The position numbers and the translations under genes are program-made. A DNA stretch of 6,655 nt from an uncultured Faecalibacterium sp. (lineage in GTDB: Bacteria > Bacillota > Clostridia > Oscillospirales > Ruminococcaceae): NCBI GenBank assembly GCA_900772565.1, contig CAAHET010000111.1, positions 1 through 6,655 of the forward strand, in the 5' to 3' direction. Shown here piece by piece: positions 1-4,603 of the stretch. The stretch's first letter is position 1. Each line of letters starts with the position of its first letter. Under the pieces are notes generated by a model that saw only the letters and a program-made list of their open reading frames with translations, had not been told where the DNA came from and ran no database searches.

Positions 1-936
1 AAGCCGGATTGCTTCGCGGTCAAACAGTATAAAAAGTACAAATTGGCCAGCGGCAAGACGGCAAAAAGCATTTTGATTTCCTGCGGTGCGCGGCTGGCTC
101 CCTTTGACATCCCGCAGCTTCGTGAAGTCATGGCCTATGACGAATTGGAGCTTGACCGCATCGGAGATCGGAAAACGGCGGTATTCTTCATCATTTCCGA
201 TACCACGCAGACTTACAACTTTTTAGTGGCGCTTGCTTTTTCGCAGATGTTCAACCTCCTGTGTGAACGGGCGGACAATGTTCACGGTGGCCGCCTGCCG
301 CACCATGTACGGGTGTTGTGGGATGAGGCAGCCAACACGGGACAGGTGCCCCAGCTCGAAAAGCTGGTCGCGGTTATCCGCTCCCGCGAGGTGAGTCTGT
401 GCCTGTTGTATCAGCAGTTGGCACAGTGCAAGGCCATTTACGATAAACACGCCGAGACAATCCTCGGCAACATGGACAGCGTGGTGTTCCTCGGTGGCCG
501 CGAAGCCAGCACTATCAAGGAAATCTCCGAGAACTGGCTGGGAAAAGCCACAATCAGTATGCAGACCGACAGCCGCTCCCGTGGCCAGTCGGAAAGCTAC
601 AGTCAAAATACCCAGCGGCTGGGCCGGGAACTAATGACCCCAGCCGAACTTGCAACCATGCCGGGAGATAAATGTATTTTGCAGCTTCGGGGCCTGCCCC
701 CGTTCTTCTCTCCCAAGTATGATCTGAAACGGCATCCGAACTACCGCTATACGGCGGAGGCCGATAAACAGAAAAACGCTTTTGACCTCGACAGGCTCAT
801 TAACCGCCGCAGGCGGCCCGGGCTGAACGAGGCGTGTACGATGTATGAGGTGGCTGTGCCGGACGATGCACTCACGGAAGAGGACGAGGACATCCTCAAC
901 TATGATGACATCGACGATCCAGACGCCTTTGCATAA
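1..936 (+). CDS. VirD4/TraG-type T4SS coupling protein ATPase, C-terminal part (5' end outside window)
   Basis: The reading frame is open from the first base, so this is the last 311 residues of a longer gene; a TTG at 43 is internal and not a start. The family is the inner-membrane coupling ATPase that delivers the relaxase-DNA complex to the conjugation channel. Seen here, counting from the window edge: a Walker B-type motif VRVLWDEAANTGQ around 103-115 with the acidic pair D108/E109, a downstream LYQQLAQ segment around 136-142 matching the conserved glutamine motif of VirD4/TraG proteins, and FLGGRE around 163-168. The Walker A motif must lie upstream of the window. The C-terminus (about 288-311) is very acidic (DALTEEDEDILNYDD), a plausible substrate or partner contact, which is inference. 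It ends at TAA 934-936 and is followed by a hairpin-rich gap before the Maff2 gene. The family call is firm. Confidence 0.93.
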   Translation, partial: KPDCFAVKQYKKYKLASGKTAKSILISCGARLAPFDIPQLREVMAYDELELDRIGDRKTAVFFIISDTTQTYNFLVALAFSQMFNLLCERADNVHGGRLPHHVRVLWDEAANTGQVPQLEKLVAVIRSREVSLCLLYQQLAQCKAIYDKHAETILGNMDSVVFLGGREASTIKEISENWLGKATISMQTDSRSRGQSESYSQNTQRLGRELMTPAELATMPGDKCILQLRGLPPFFSPKYDLKRHPNYRYTAEADKQKNAFDLDRLINRRRRPGLNEACTMYEVAVPDDALTEEDEDILNYDDIDDPDAFA

Positions 937-939
937 ACG

Positions 940-962
940 CTTCGAGACAAAGTGTCCCGAAG
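940..962 (+). repeat. Palindromic repeat, copy 1 of 3
   Basis: The left arm CTTCGAGACA (940-949), loop AAG and right arm TGTCCCGAAG (953-962) pair over 10 positions with one A/C mismatch. Compared with copies 2 and 3, the fourth pair is C-G instead of T-G, so one difference improves pairing and the other weakens it. This copy is non-coding and starts 4 nt after the stop of the coupling-protein gene. No T-run follows it, so it is not itself a standard terminator. Confidence 0.8.
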
Positions 963-972
963 TTTGTAACCT

Positions 973-996
973 GCCGCCTGCATGGGCGGCTTTTTT
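973..996 (+). terminator. Intrinsic terminator or attenuator between coupling protein and Maff2 genes
   Basis: A perfect 6-bp all-GC stem GCCGCC/GGCGGC (973-978 with 985-990) with a TGCATG loop is followed directly by six T residues (991-996). GTAAC (966-970) and GTTAC (997-1001) could form an outer stem around it. The downstream genes are on the same strand and I see no convincing promoter between this site and the Maff2 gene. It is therefore likely to be a partial terminator or regulated attenuator inside the transfer operon; that role is inference. Confidence 0.75.
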
Positions 997-1000
997 GTTA

Positions 1001-1015
1001 CCGGGAAAATCCCGG
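1001..1015 (+). promoter_or_regulatory. Small hairpin just upstream of the Maff2 ribosome binding site
   Basis: CCGGGA (1001-1006), loop AAA, and TCCCGG (1010-1015) form a perfect 6-bp stem that ends 6 nt before the GGAGG ribosome binding site. It could stabilise the 5' end of a processed message or affect ribosome access. TCCCG in the right arm of palindrome copy 1 (955-959) is also complementary to CGGGA at 1002-1006, so an alternative fold enclosing the terminator is possible but short. Function is inference. Confidence 0.45.
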
Positions 1016-1021
1016 AGAAAT

Positions 1022-1026
1022 GGAGG
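1022..1026 (+). promoter_or_regulatory. Ribosome binding site that fixes the Maff2 start
   Basis: GGAGG lies 5 nt before ATG 1032. An in-frame ATG at 1020 overlaps this site and has only GGAG two bases upstream of it, so 1032 is the better start. That start also gives the MAFF N-terminus typical of the family. Confidence 0.8.
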
Positions 1027-1031
1027 CTTAT

Positions 1032-1244
1032 ATGGCATTTTTCTCATCTGCAATCGACACTTTACAGACCCTCGTTATTGCTCTCGGCGCTGGCCTTGGC
1101 GTATGGGGTGTGGTTAATCTGCTGGAGGGCTACGGCTCGGATAACCCGGGCTCCAAGTCCCAGGGCATGAAGCAGCTTATGGCGGGCGGCGGCATCATCG
1201 TCATTGGCACCACACTGATCCCTCTGCTGTCTGGCCTGTTTTAA
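1032..1244 (+). CDS. Maff2-family small membrane protein of the conjugation operon
   Basis: A 70-residue protein beginning MAFFSSAIDTLQTLVIALGAG, which is the hallmark start of the Maff2 family found in Firmicutes conjugative elements. Two membrane segments are visible, about residues 9-31 (glycine-rich, ALGAGLGVWG) and 48-68 (AGGGIIVIGTTLIPLL), joined by a short polar loop EGYGSDNPGSKSQG. Size, two-helix layout and position directly before a VirB6-like gene resemble a VirB2-type pilin or channel subunit. The biochemical role of Maff2 is not established as far as I know, so that reading is inference. The VirB6-like gene starts 11 nt after the stop, and its ribosome binding site begins within the stop codon, indicating co-transcription. 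Start choice rests on the GGAGG at 1022-1026. Confidence 0.9.
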   Translation: MAFFSSAIDTLQTLVIALGAGLGVWGVVNLLEGYGSDNPGSKSQGMKQLMAGGGIIVIGTTLIPLLSGLF

Positions 1245-1255
1245 GGTAGGCGCTT

Positions 1256-2122
1256 ATGGATTTTCTCACCGACTGGCTCACAAACTGGCTCAAAGAGCTT
1301 CTGATTGGCGGGATTATGGGAAACCTCGAAGGGCTTTTTGATACCGTCAATGCCCAAGTCGGAGAGATTGCGGCACAGGTAGGGACTACCCCGGCGGCGT
1401 GGCACGCCGGGGTTTTCTCCCTGATCCGACAGCTTTCCGAAACGGTGATCCTGCCGATTGCCGGAATGGTGCTGACCTTTGTTGCCACTTATGAGCTCAT
1501 ACAGATGCTTTTGGAAAAGAACAATATGCACGAGGTTGACGTTGCGAACCTCTATAAATGGATGTTCAAAACGGCCTGTGCAATCCTGATCCTGTCAAAT
1601 ACATTCAATATCGTCATGGCTGTGTTCGATGTGTCGCAGAGCGTTATCGCGCAGGCAGGCGGGCTCATTCAAGGCTCTACCGATGTTTCGGCGGATATGC
1701 TTGCCGAACTTGAGACCTCGCTGGAGGCGATGGACTTGGGGCCGCTTTTGGGGCTGTGGCTACAGTCTGCGCTCATTGGATTTACGATGAAGGCGATGGG
1801 GATTATCATTTTCGTTTTGGTGTATGGCAGGATGCTGGAAATCTATCTGCTGACCAGTCTGGCCCCCATCCCCGTTGCTACGCTTTCCAACCGGGAGCTT
1901 GGCAGCACCGGGCAAAACTACATCAAGTCCCTGTTTGCCGTGGGCTTTCAAGGGCTGCTGATCCTTGTATGTGTTGCAATTTACGCGGTGCTCATTCAAG
2001 GCATCGCAACAAGCGGCGATCCCATCGGGGCGATTTGGGGAACTGTGGGCTACACGGTTTTGCTTTGCTTCATGCTCTTTAAGACCGGGAGCATTGCCCA
2101 GCGTATCTTTGGCGCTCATTAA
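1256..2122 (+). CDS. VirB6/TrbL-like polytopic membrane protein of the T4SS
   Basis: A 288-residue very hydrophobic protein. Likely membrane segments lie near residues 62-84, 103-124, 162-190, 191-210, 228-250 and 258-276. The N-terminal 50 residues are amphipathic (DWLTNWLKELLIGGI) and a polar stretch lies at about 138-160. Length, topology, the motif SETVILPIAG and position between Maff2 and the PrgI/VirB4 genes fit the VirB6/TrbL-like channel proteins of Firmicutes conjugative elements, which are thought to form part of the inner-membrane translocation channel. Sequence identity among these proteins is low, so the family name is partly from context. ATG 1256 follows AAGGTAGG (1243-1250) at 5 nt spacing. 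The next gene starts 15 nt after the stop. A strong hairpin followed by four Ts lies inside the gene at 1388-1416. Confidence 0.85.
   Translation: MDFLTDWLTNWLKELLIGGIMGNLEGLFDTVNAQVGEIAAQVGTTPAAWHAGVFSLIRQLSETVILPIAGMVLTFVATYELIQMLLEKNNMHEVDVANLYKWMFKTACAILILSNTFNIVMAVFDVSQSVIAQAGGLIQGSTDVSADMLAELETSLEAMDLGPLLGLWLQSALIGFTMKAMGIIIFVLVYGRMLEIYLLTSLAPIPVATLSNRELGSTGQNYIKSLFAVGFQGLLILVCVAIYAVLIQGIATSGDPIGAIWGTVGYTVLLCFMLFKTGSIAQRIFGAH
1388..1416 (+). other. Terminator-like hairpin inside the VirB6-like gene
   Basis: ACCCCGGCG (1388-1396) pairs perfectly with CGCCGGGGT (1405-1413) over 9 bp with an 8-nt loop, and the stem runs straight into TTTT (1413-1416). It lies in coding sequence for the TPAAWHAGVF region. 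Translation would normally mask it; whether it causes polarity when translation is poor is inference. Confidence 0.4.
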
Positions 2123-2123
2123 C

Positions 2124-2129
2124 AGGAGG
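2124..2129 (+). promoter_or_regulatory. Ribosome binding site that fixes the SpoVG-like gene start
   Basis: AGGAGG lies 8 nt before ATG 2138. An in-frame GTG at 2132 is only 2 nt from it and an out-of-frame ATG at 2130 abuts it, so ATG 2138 is preferred. Confidence 0.75.
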
Positions 2130-2137
2130 ATGTGCTT

Positions 2138-2869
2138 ATGCCGAGAAGATACGGGGCGGATGGAACGCGCTTATGGAATGGAAAAACGCCGGAGGAGTTT
2201 ACTGAAGCGGACGCTTACCGCTTTATGGCGGAAACGGAGGCCGTCCTGCAAAGGAAAGAGCTGATGGACGACCCCGCCCAGCCTGCTCCGGCAAGCGGAA
2301 AGGAGGAATTTTATCTGAGTAAGAACGACGATGTATTGCTGACCCCGGAGCAGATTGCTGCGGAGGAGCGGCGCTGGCTATTTGATGCTCCCATCGCGGA
2401 GCTTGCAGAAGTCAAGGGCGTTAGTATTGACGAGGCGGTAAAAATGCGGACGGATGCCGTCTTGCAGGAGGCGGTTGTTCCGATCACGGTATCTGTTCGC
2501 CCGATTGAGCCGCAGGGAAAGTTGATCGGCTTCGCCAGCGTCAATTTTGGCGGTGTGGTCATCGACGATTTTAAGGTTGTGGACGGGAAAAACGGGATTT
2601 TCCTCGGCGCTCCCTCTAAACCTGATCCTGCCAGCCGGACGGGATACCGGGCTACGGTTCGGATTCCTGACCGCGCCACACAGGAACGGATCAATGCGGC
2701 TGGTGTGGAGGCGTATCATGCGGCGGTGGAACAGCTTGTTGCACGGGCCCAGGCGGTACGGCCTGCCCCGATCAAGGAGCAGATGGCCGAGGCCGCGAAA
2801 CAAGCTGGAAAAGAAAATGCCGCCCGGCCTGCACCTGGCAAAGCAAAGGAGGCCCGCAATGACCGATAG
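2138..2869 (+). CDS. SpoVG-like domain protein in the transfer operon
   Basis: A 243-residue soluble protein. Residues about 115-195 match the SpoVG fold as I recall it: PITVSVRPIEPQGKLIGFASVNF, then VVIDDFKVVDGKNGIFLGAPSK, then a helical end with RATVRIP and EAYHAAVEQL. In Bacillus SpoVG the corresponding core is a strand pair followed by [20 protein letters not shown], and the small SpoVG proteins are nucleic-acid-binding regulators. This protein is about 2.5 times longer. It has an acidic N-terminal region (1-110) with a helical TPEQIAAEERRWLFDAPIAELAEVKGVSIDEAVKM segment at 69-103 in pieces, and a lysine/alanine/proline-rich tail (205-243). No membrane segment is seen. The gene overlaps the methyltransferase start by 11 nt, implying translational coupling. 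A role in regulating transfer or binding transferred nucleic acid is inference; the fold assignment rests on the DGKNGIFLGAPSK block. Confidence 0.78.
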   Translation: MPRRYGADGTRLWNGKTPEEFTEADAYRFMAETEAVLQRKELMDDPAQPAPASGKEEFYLSKNDDVLLTPEQIAAEERRWLFDAPIAELAEVKGVSIDEAVKMRTDAVLQEAVVPITVSVRPIEPQGKLIGFASVNFGGVVIDDFKVVDGKNGIFLGAPSKPDPASRTGYRATVRIPDRATQERINAAGVEAYHAAVEQLVARAQAVRPAPIKEQMAEAAKQAGKENAARPAPGKAKEARNDR

Positions 2870-3638
2870 CCGCACTTTGGGACAAAGTGTCCCGAAGGAG
2901 GGCTTGTTTCTCATGGACGGCATTGAGGGCCTGCGCTCCCTGCCAAAACATAGCGTGGATATGCTGCTGACTGATCCGCCCTACGGCACAACCCGGAATT
3001 ATTGGGATGTGCCCCTGCCGCTCCCGGAGCTGTGGGAGGCGGTGAAATGGGCGGTCAAGCCGAATGGCGCAGTGCTGTTTTTCGCACAGTGCCCCTTTGA
3101 CAAGGTGCTGGGCGCATCCAACCTCGCCATGCTCCGCTATGAGTGGATTTGGTACAAGGAGCGCGGAACGGGCTTTCTCAATGCAAACCGGGCTCCACTG
3201 AAAAAGTCCGAGAATATCTTGGTGTTTTACCAGAAGTCCCCGGTCTACAATCCGCAGTTTACTTATGGCAAGCCTTATGCCCGCGTACATTCCAGAAGCG
3301 GTACAAGCTCCAACTATGGGAAATTTGAACGGCAGGGATCGGAGTCCAACGATGGCCGCCGCTATCCCGGAAATGTACTTTTTGTGCCTACGGTGTCCGG
3401 CGGCATCCACCCCACGCAGAAGCCCGTGGAGCTCTGCGAGTATCTGATCCGCACCTATACCCACCCCGGCGAACTGGTTGCGGACATTTGCGCGGGCTCC
3501 GGCACAACCGCGATTGCAGCTATCAACACAGAACGCCGTTTTGTATGCTTTGAAACGGCTCCGGCCTTTTATGCCGCCGCCAGTGAGCGCATCCGTGCGG
3601 CGCAGGCAGTAAAAAGCTCCGGCGAGAAAGGAGTGTAA
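2859..3638 (+). CDS. Beta-class site-specific DNA methyltransferase (N4-cytosine or N6-adenine)
   Basis: A 259-residue S-adenosylmethionine-dependent DNA amino-methyltransferase of the N6_N4_Mtase family. The catalytic motif DPPY is at 39-42 (LLTDPPYGTTRNYWD), HPTQKP at 184-189, and the cofactor-binding motif ADICAGSGTT at about 208-217 is followed by FET at 231-233 carrying the ribose-binding acid. Catalytic motif before cofactor motif is the beta-class order. ADICAGSGTT departs slightly from the usual D-PF-AGSGTT but keeps the glycine pattern, so the enzyme looks intact. ATG 2859 lies 6 nt after AAAGGAGG (2845-2852). Residues about 6-13 (TLGQSVPK) are encoded by palindrome copy 2 and look unlike conserved enzyme sequence. 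No restriction endonuclease gene is adjacent. Target sequence and base cannot be read from the protein. Confidence 0.9.
   Translation: MTDSRTLGQSVPKEGLFLMDGIEGLRSLPKHSVDMLLTDPPYGTTRNYWDVPLPLPELWEAVKWAVKPNGAVLFFAQCPFDKVLGASNLAMLRYEWIWYKERGTGFLNANRAPLKKSENILVFYQKSPVYNPQFTYGKPYARVHSRSGTSSNYGKFERQGSESNDGRRYPGNVLFVPTVSGGIHPTQKPVELCEYLIRTYTHPGELVADICAGSGTTAIAAINTERRFVCFETAPAFYAAASERIRAAQAVKSSGEKGV
2875..2897 (+). repeat. Palindromic repeat, copy 2 of 3
   Basis: The left arm CTTTGGGACA (2875-2884), loop AAG and right arm TGTCCCGAAG (2888-2897) pair over 10 positions with one T-G wobble. It starts 16 nt after the methyltransferase ATG, inside the coding sequence, read as TLGQSVPK. The right arm is identical to copies 1 and 3. 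Confidence 0.85.
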
Positions 3639-3639
3639 T
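3625..3639 (+). repeat. 15-bp stop/ribosome-binding-site repeat, copy A
   Basis: AGAAAGGAGTGTAAT spans the KGV-stop end of the first methyltransferase and the ribosome binding site of the next gene. An identical 15-mer ends the second methyltransferase at 4197-4211. AAAGGAG at 3627-3633 is 7 nt before ATC 3641 and 4 nt before ATT 3638, the only reasonable starts for the MT-A70 gene. Confidence 0.8.
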
Positions 3640-3640
3640 T

Positions 3641-4210
3641 ATCCAGCAGTATTCTATCATTTACGCCGATCCCCCTTGGCGCTACTCGGCTAAGAAAGTA
3701 CAGGGCGCGGCGGAAAATCATTATCCCACTATGAGCATTGAGAAGTTATGTGCGTTGCCTGTGGCTGATCTTGCAGCCCCGGACAGCGCACTCTTTTTAT
3801 GGGCCACTTTCCCGCAGCTCCCGGAGGCGCTCCGGCTGATCGAGGCTTGGGGCTTCACCTACAAAAGCGTTGCTTTCGTCTGGCTGAAAAAGAACAAGAA
3901 GGCGGATAGCTGGTTTTACGGCCTTGGCTTCTGGACAAGGGGCAATGCAGAAATCTGCCTGCTGGCAACCAAGGGACATCCAAAGCGGCAGGCTGCCAAC
4001 ATTCATCAATTTATCATTTCCCCGATTGAGGCCCACAGCAAAAAGCCGGACGAGGCCCGCGGCAAAATCATTTCCCTGATGGGCGATCTGCCCCGCGTGG
4101 AGCTCTTTGCCAGGCAGACCCCGCCCGGCTGGGCTGTATGGGGAAATGAAGTAACACCAACCATCCCGGACTTTGGGACACATTGTCCCGAAGTGCAGAA
4201 AGGAGTGTAA
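3641..4210 (+). CDS. MT-A70-family adenine methyltransferase with a non-canonical start codon
   Basis: A protein of 189 residues if started at ATC 3641. It shows the MT-A70 (Ime4/METTL3-like) pattern as found in phage and mobile-element N6-adenine methyltransferases: YADPPWRYS at about 8-16 with catalytic DPPW, HYPTM at 27-31, LFLWAT at 51-56, a GLGFWTRGNAEICLLATKG block at 94-112, HSKKPDEARGKI at 132-143 and ELFARQTPPGWAVWGNEV at 154-171. All expected blocks are present. The frame is open back to 3587 but contains no ATG, GTG or TTG before ATG 3731, which lies after DPPW and HYPT and so would give a dead enzyme. Spacing from AAAGGAG favours ATC 3641; ATT 3638, overlapping the previous stop, is the alternative. 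A start-codon mutation is also possible. Palindrome copy 3 encodes part of the C-terminal tail (FGTHCPEV), beyond the conserved domain. Confidence 0.82.
   Translation: MQQYSIIYADPPWRYSAKKVQGAAENHYPTMSIEKLCALPVADLAAPDSALFLWATFPQLPEALRLIEAWGFTYKSVAFVWLKKNKKADSWFYGLGFWTRGNAEICLLATKGHPKRQAANIHQFIISPIEAHSKKPDEARGKIISLMGDLPRVELFARQTPPGWAVWGNEVTPTIPDFGTHCPEVQKGV
4171..4193 (+). repeat. Palindromic repeat, copy 3 of 3
   Basis: The left arm CTTTGGGACA (4171-4180), loop CAT and right arm TGTCCCGAAG (4184-4193) pair as in copy 2, with a different loop. It ends 17 nt before the end of the MT-A70 stop codon and is read in a different frame from copy 2 (FGTHCPEV instead of TLGQSVPK). Confidence 0.85.
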
Positions 4211-4211
4211 T
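4197..4211 (+). repeat. 15-bp stop/ribosome-binding-site repeat, copy B
   Basis: AGAAAGGAGTGTAAT is identical to 3625-3639. It forms the KGV-stop end of the MT-A70 gene and supplies AAAGGAG (4199-4205), 8 nt before the ATG of the PrgI-family gene. Confidence 0.8.
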
Positions 4212-4213
4212 CT

Positions 4214-4603
4214 ATGCCCTATGTAAACGTACCAAACGATTTATCCAAAATCAAAACAAAGATGGCTTTCAACCTCACCAAACGCCAGCTTGTCTGCTTC
4301 GGCAGCGCGGGCGCGGTGGGGATTCCGGCCTATCTGCTGACCCGTGGCACCCTCGGCAATACCGGGGCGATGTTTCTCATGCTGGGAATTATGCTCCCAG
4401 CGTTCCTGCTGGCGATGTATGAAAAGGACGGCTTGCCCTTTGAAAAGGTTGTGCGGAACATCATCCGGGCCAAGTTTCTAAGGCCGGGGATCAGGGCCTA
4501 CCGAACCGAAAACATTTATGCGCCCTTTGCCGGGCCGGGCGCTGGAAAGGAGGATGTGATTGAAAAACACAAAGAAGAAAAACGGAGCCGCCGCCAAGGG
4601 TAA
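4214..4603 (+). CDS. PrgI-family (VirB3-like) T4SS membrane protein
   Basis: A 129-residue protein with the PrgI-family N-terminus MPYVNVPNDLSKIKTKMAFNLTKRQ. Two membrane segments follow, about 25-43 (LVCFGSAGAVGIPAYLL) and 50-68 (TGAMFLMLGIMLPAFLLAM), then a basic region with YEKDGLPFEKVVRNIIRAKF and a charged, lysine/arginine-rich C-terminus. PrgI-family proteins take the VirB3 position, a small inner-membrane subunit that pairs with the VirB4 ATPase, and here the gene sits directly before a VirB4-like gene. The start at ATG 4214 is fixed by AAAGGAG at 4199-4205. The last 44 nt overlap the VirB4-like gene, whose ribosome binding site lies within this coding sequence, so the two are probably translationally coupled. 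Confidence 0.92.
   Translation: MPYVNVPNDLSKIKTKMAFNLTKRQLVCFGSAGAVGIPAYLLTRGTLGNTGAMFLMLGIMLPAFLLAMYEKDGLPFEKVVRNIIRAKFLRPGIRAYRTENIYAPFAGPGAGKEDVIEKHKEEKRSRRQG
4546..4553 (+). promoter_or_regulatory. Ribosome binding site that fixes the VirB4-like TTG start
   Basis: AAAGGAGG lies 6 nt before TTG 4560. An in-frame TGA at 4557-4559 immediately precedes that codon, so no earlier start is possible. The next in-frame ATG, at 4650, has no ribosome binding site. Confidence 0.85.

Noticed and set aside
1663..2002. 13-bp direct repeat GCTCATTCAAGGC at 1663-1675 and 1990-2002 in the VirB6-like gene
   Set aside because: Both copies encode LIQG in hydrophobic segments with the same codons. It is too short and isolated to be more than codon reuse.
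2547..2858. Upstream open extension in the methyltransferase frame
   Set aside because: The frame is open back to 2547, but this stretch overlaps the SpoVG-like core. The AAAGGAGG site and the conserved enzyme sequence place the start at 2859.
4381..4401. 7-bp inverted repeat GCTGGGA/TCCCAGC in the PrgI-family gene
   Set aside because: It has no T-run, no second copy and lies in coding sequence for a membrane helix; a stem of this size is expected by chance in several kilobases.
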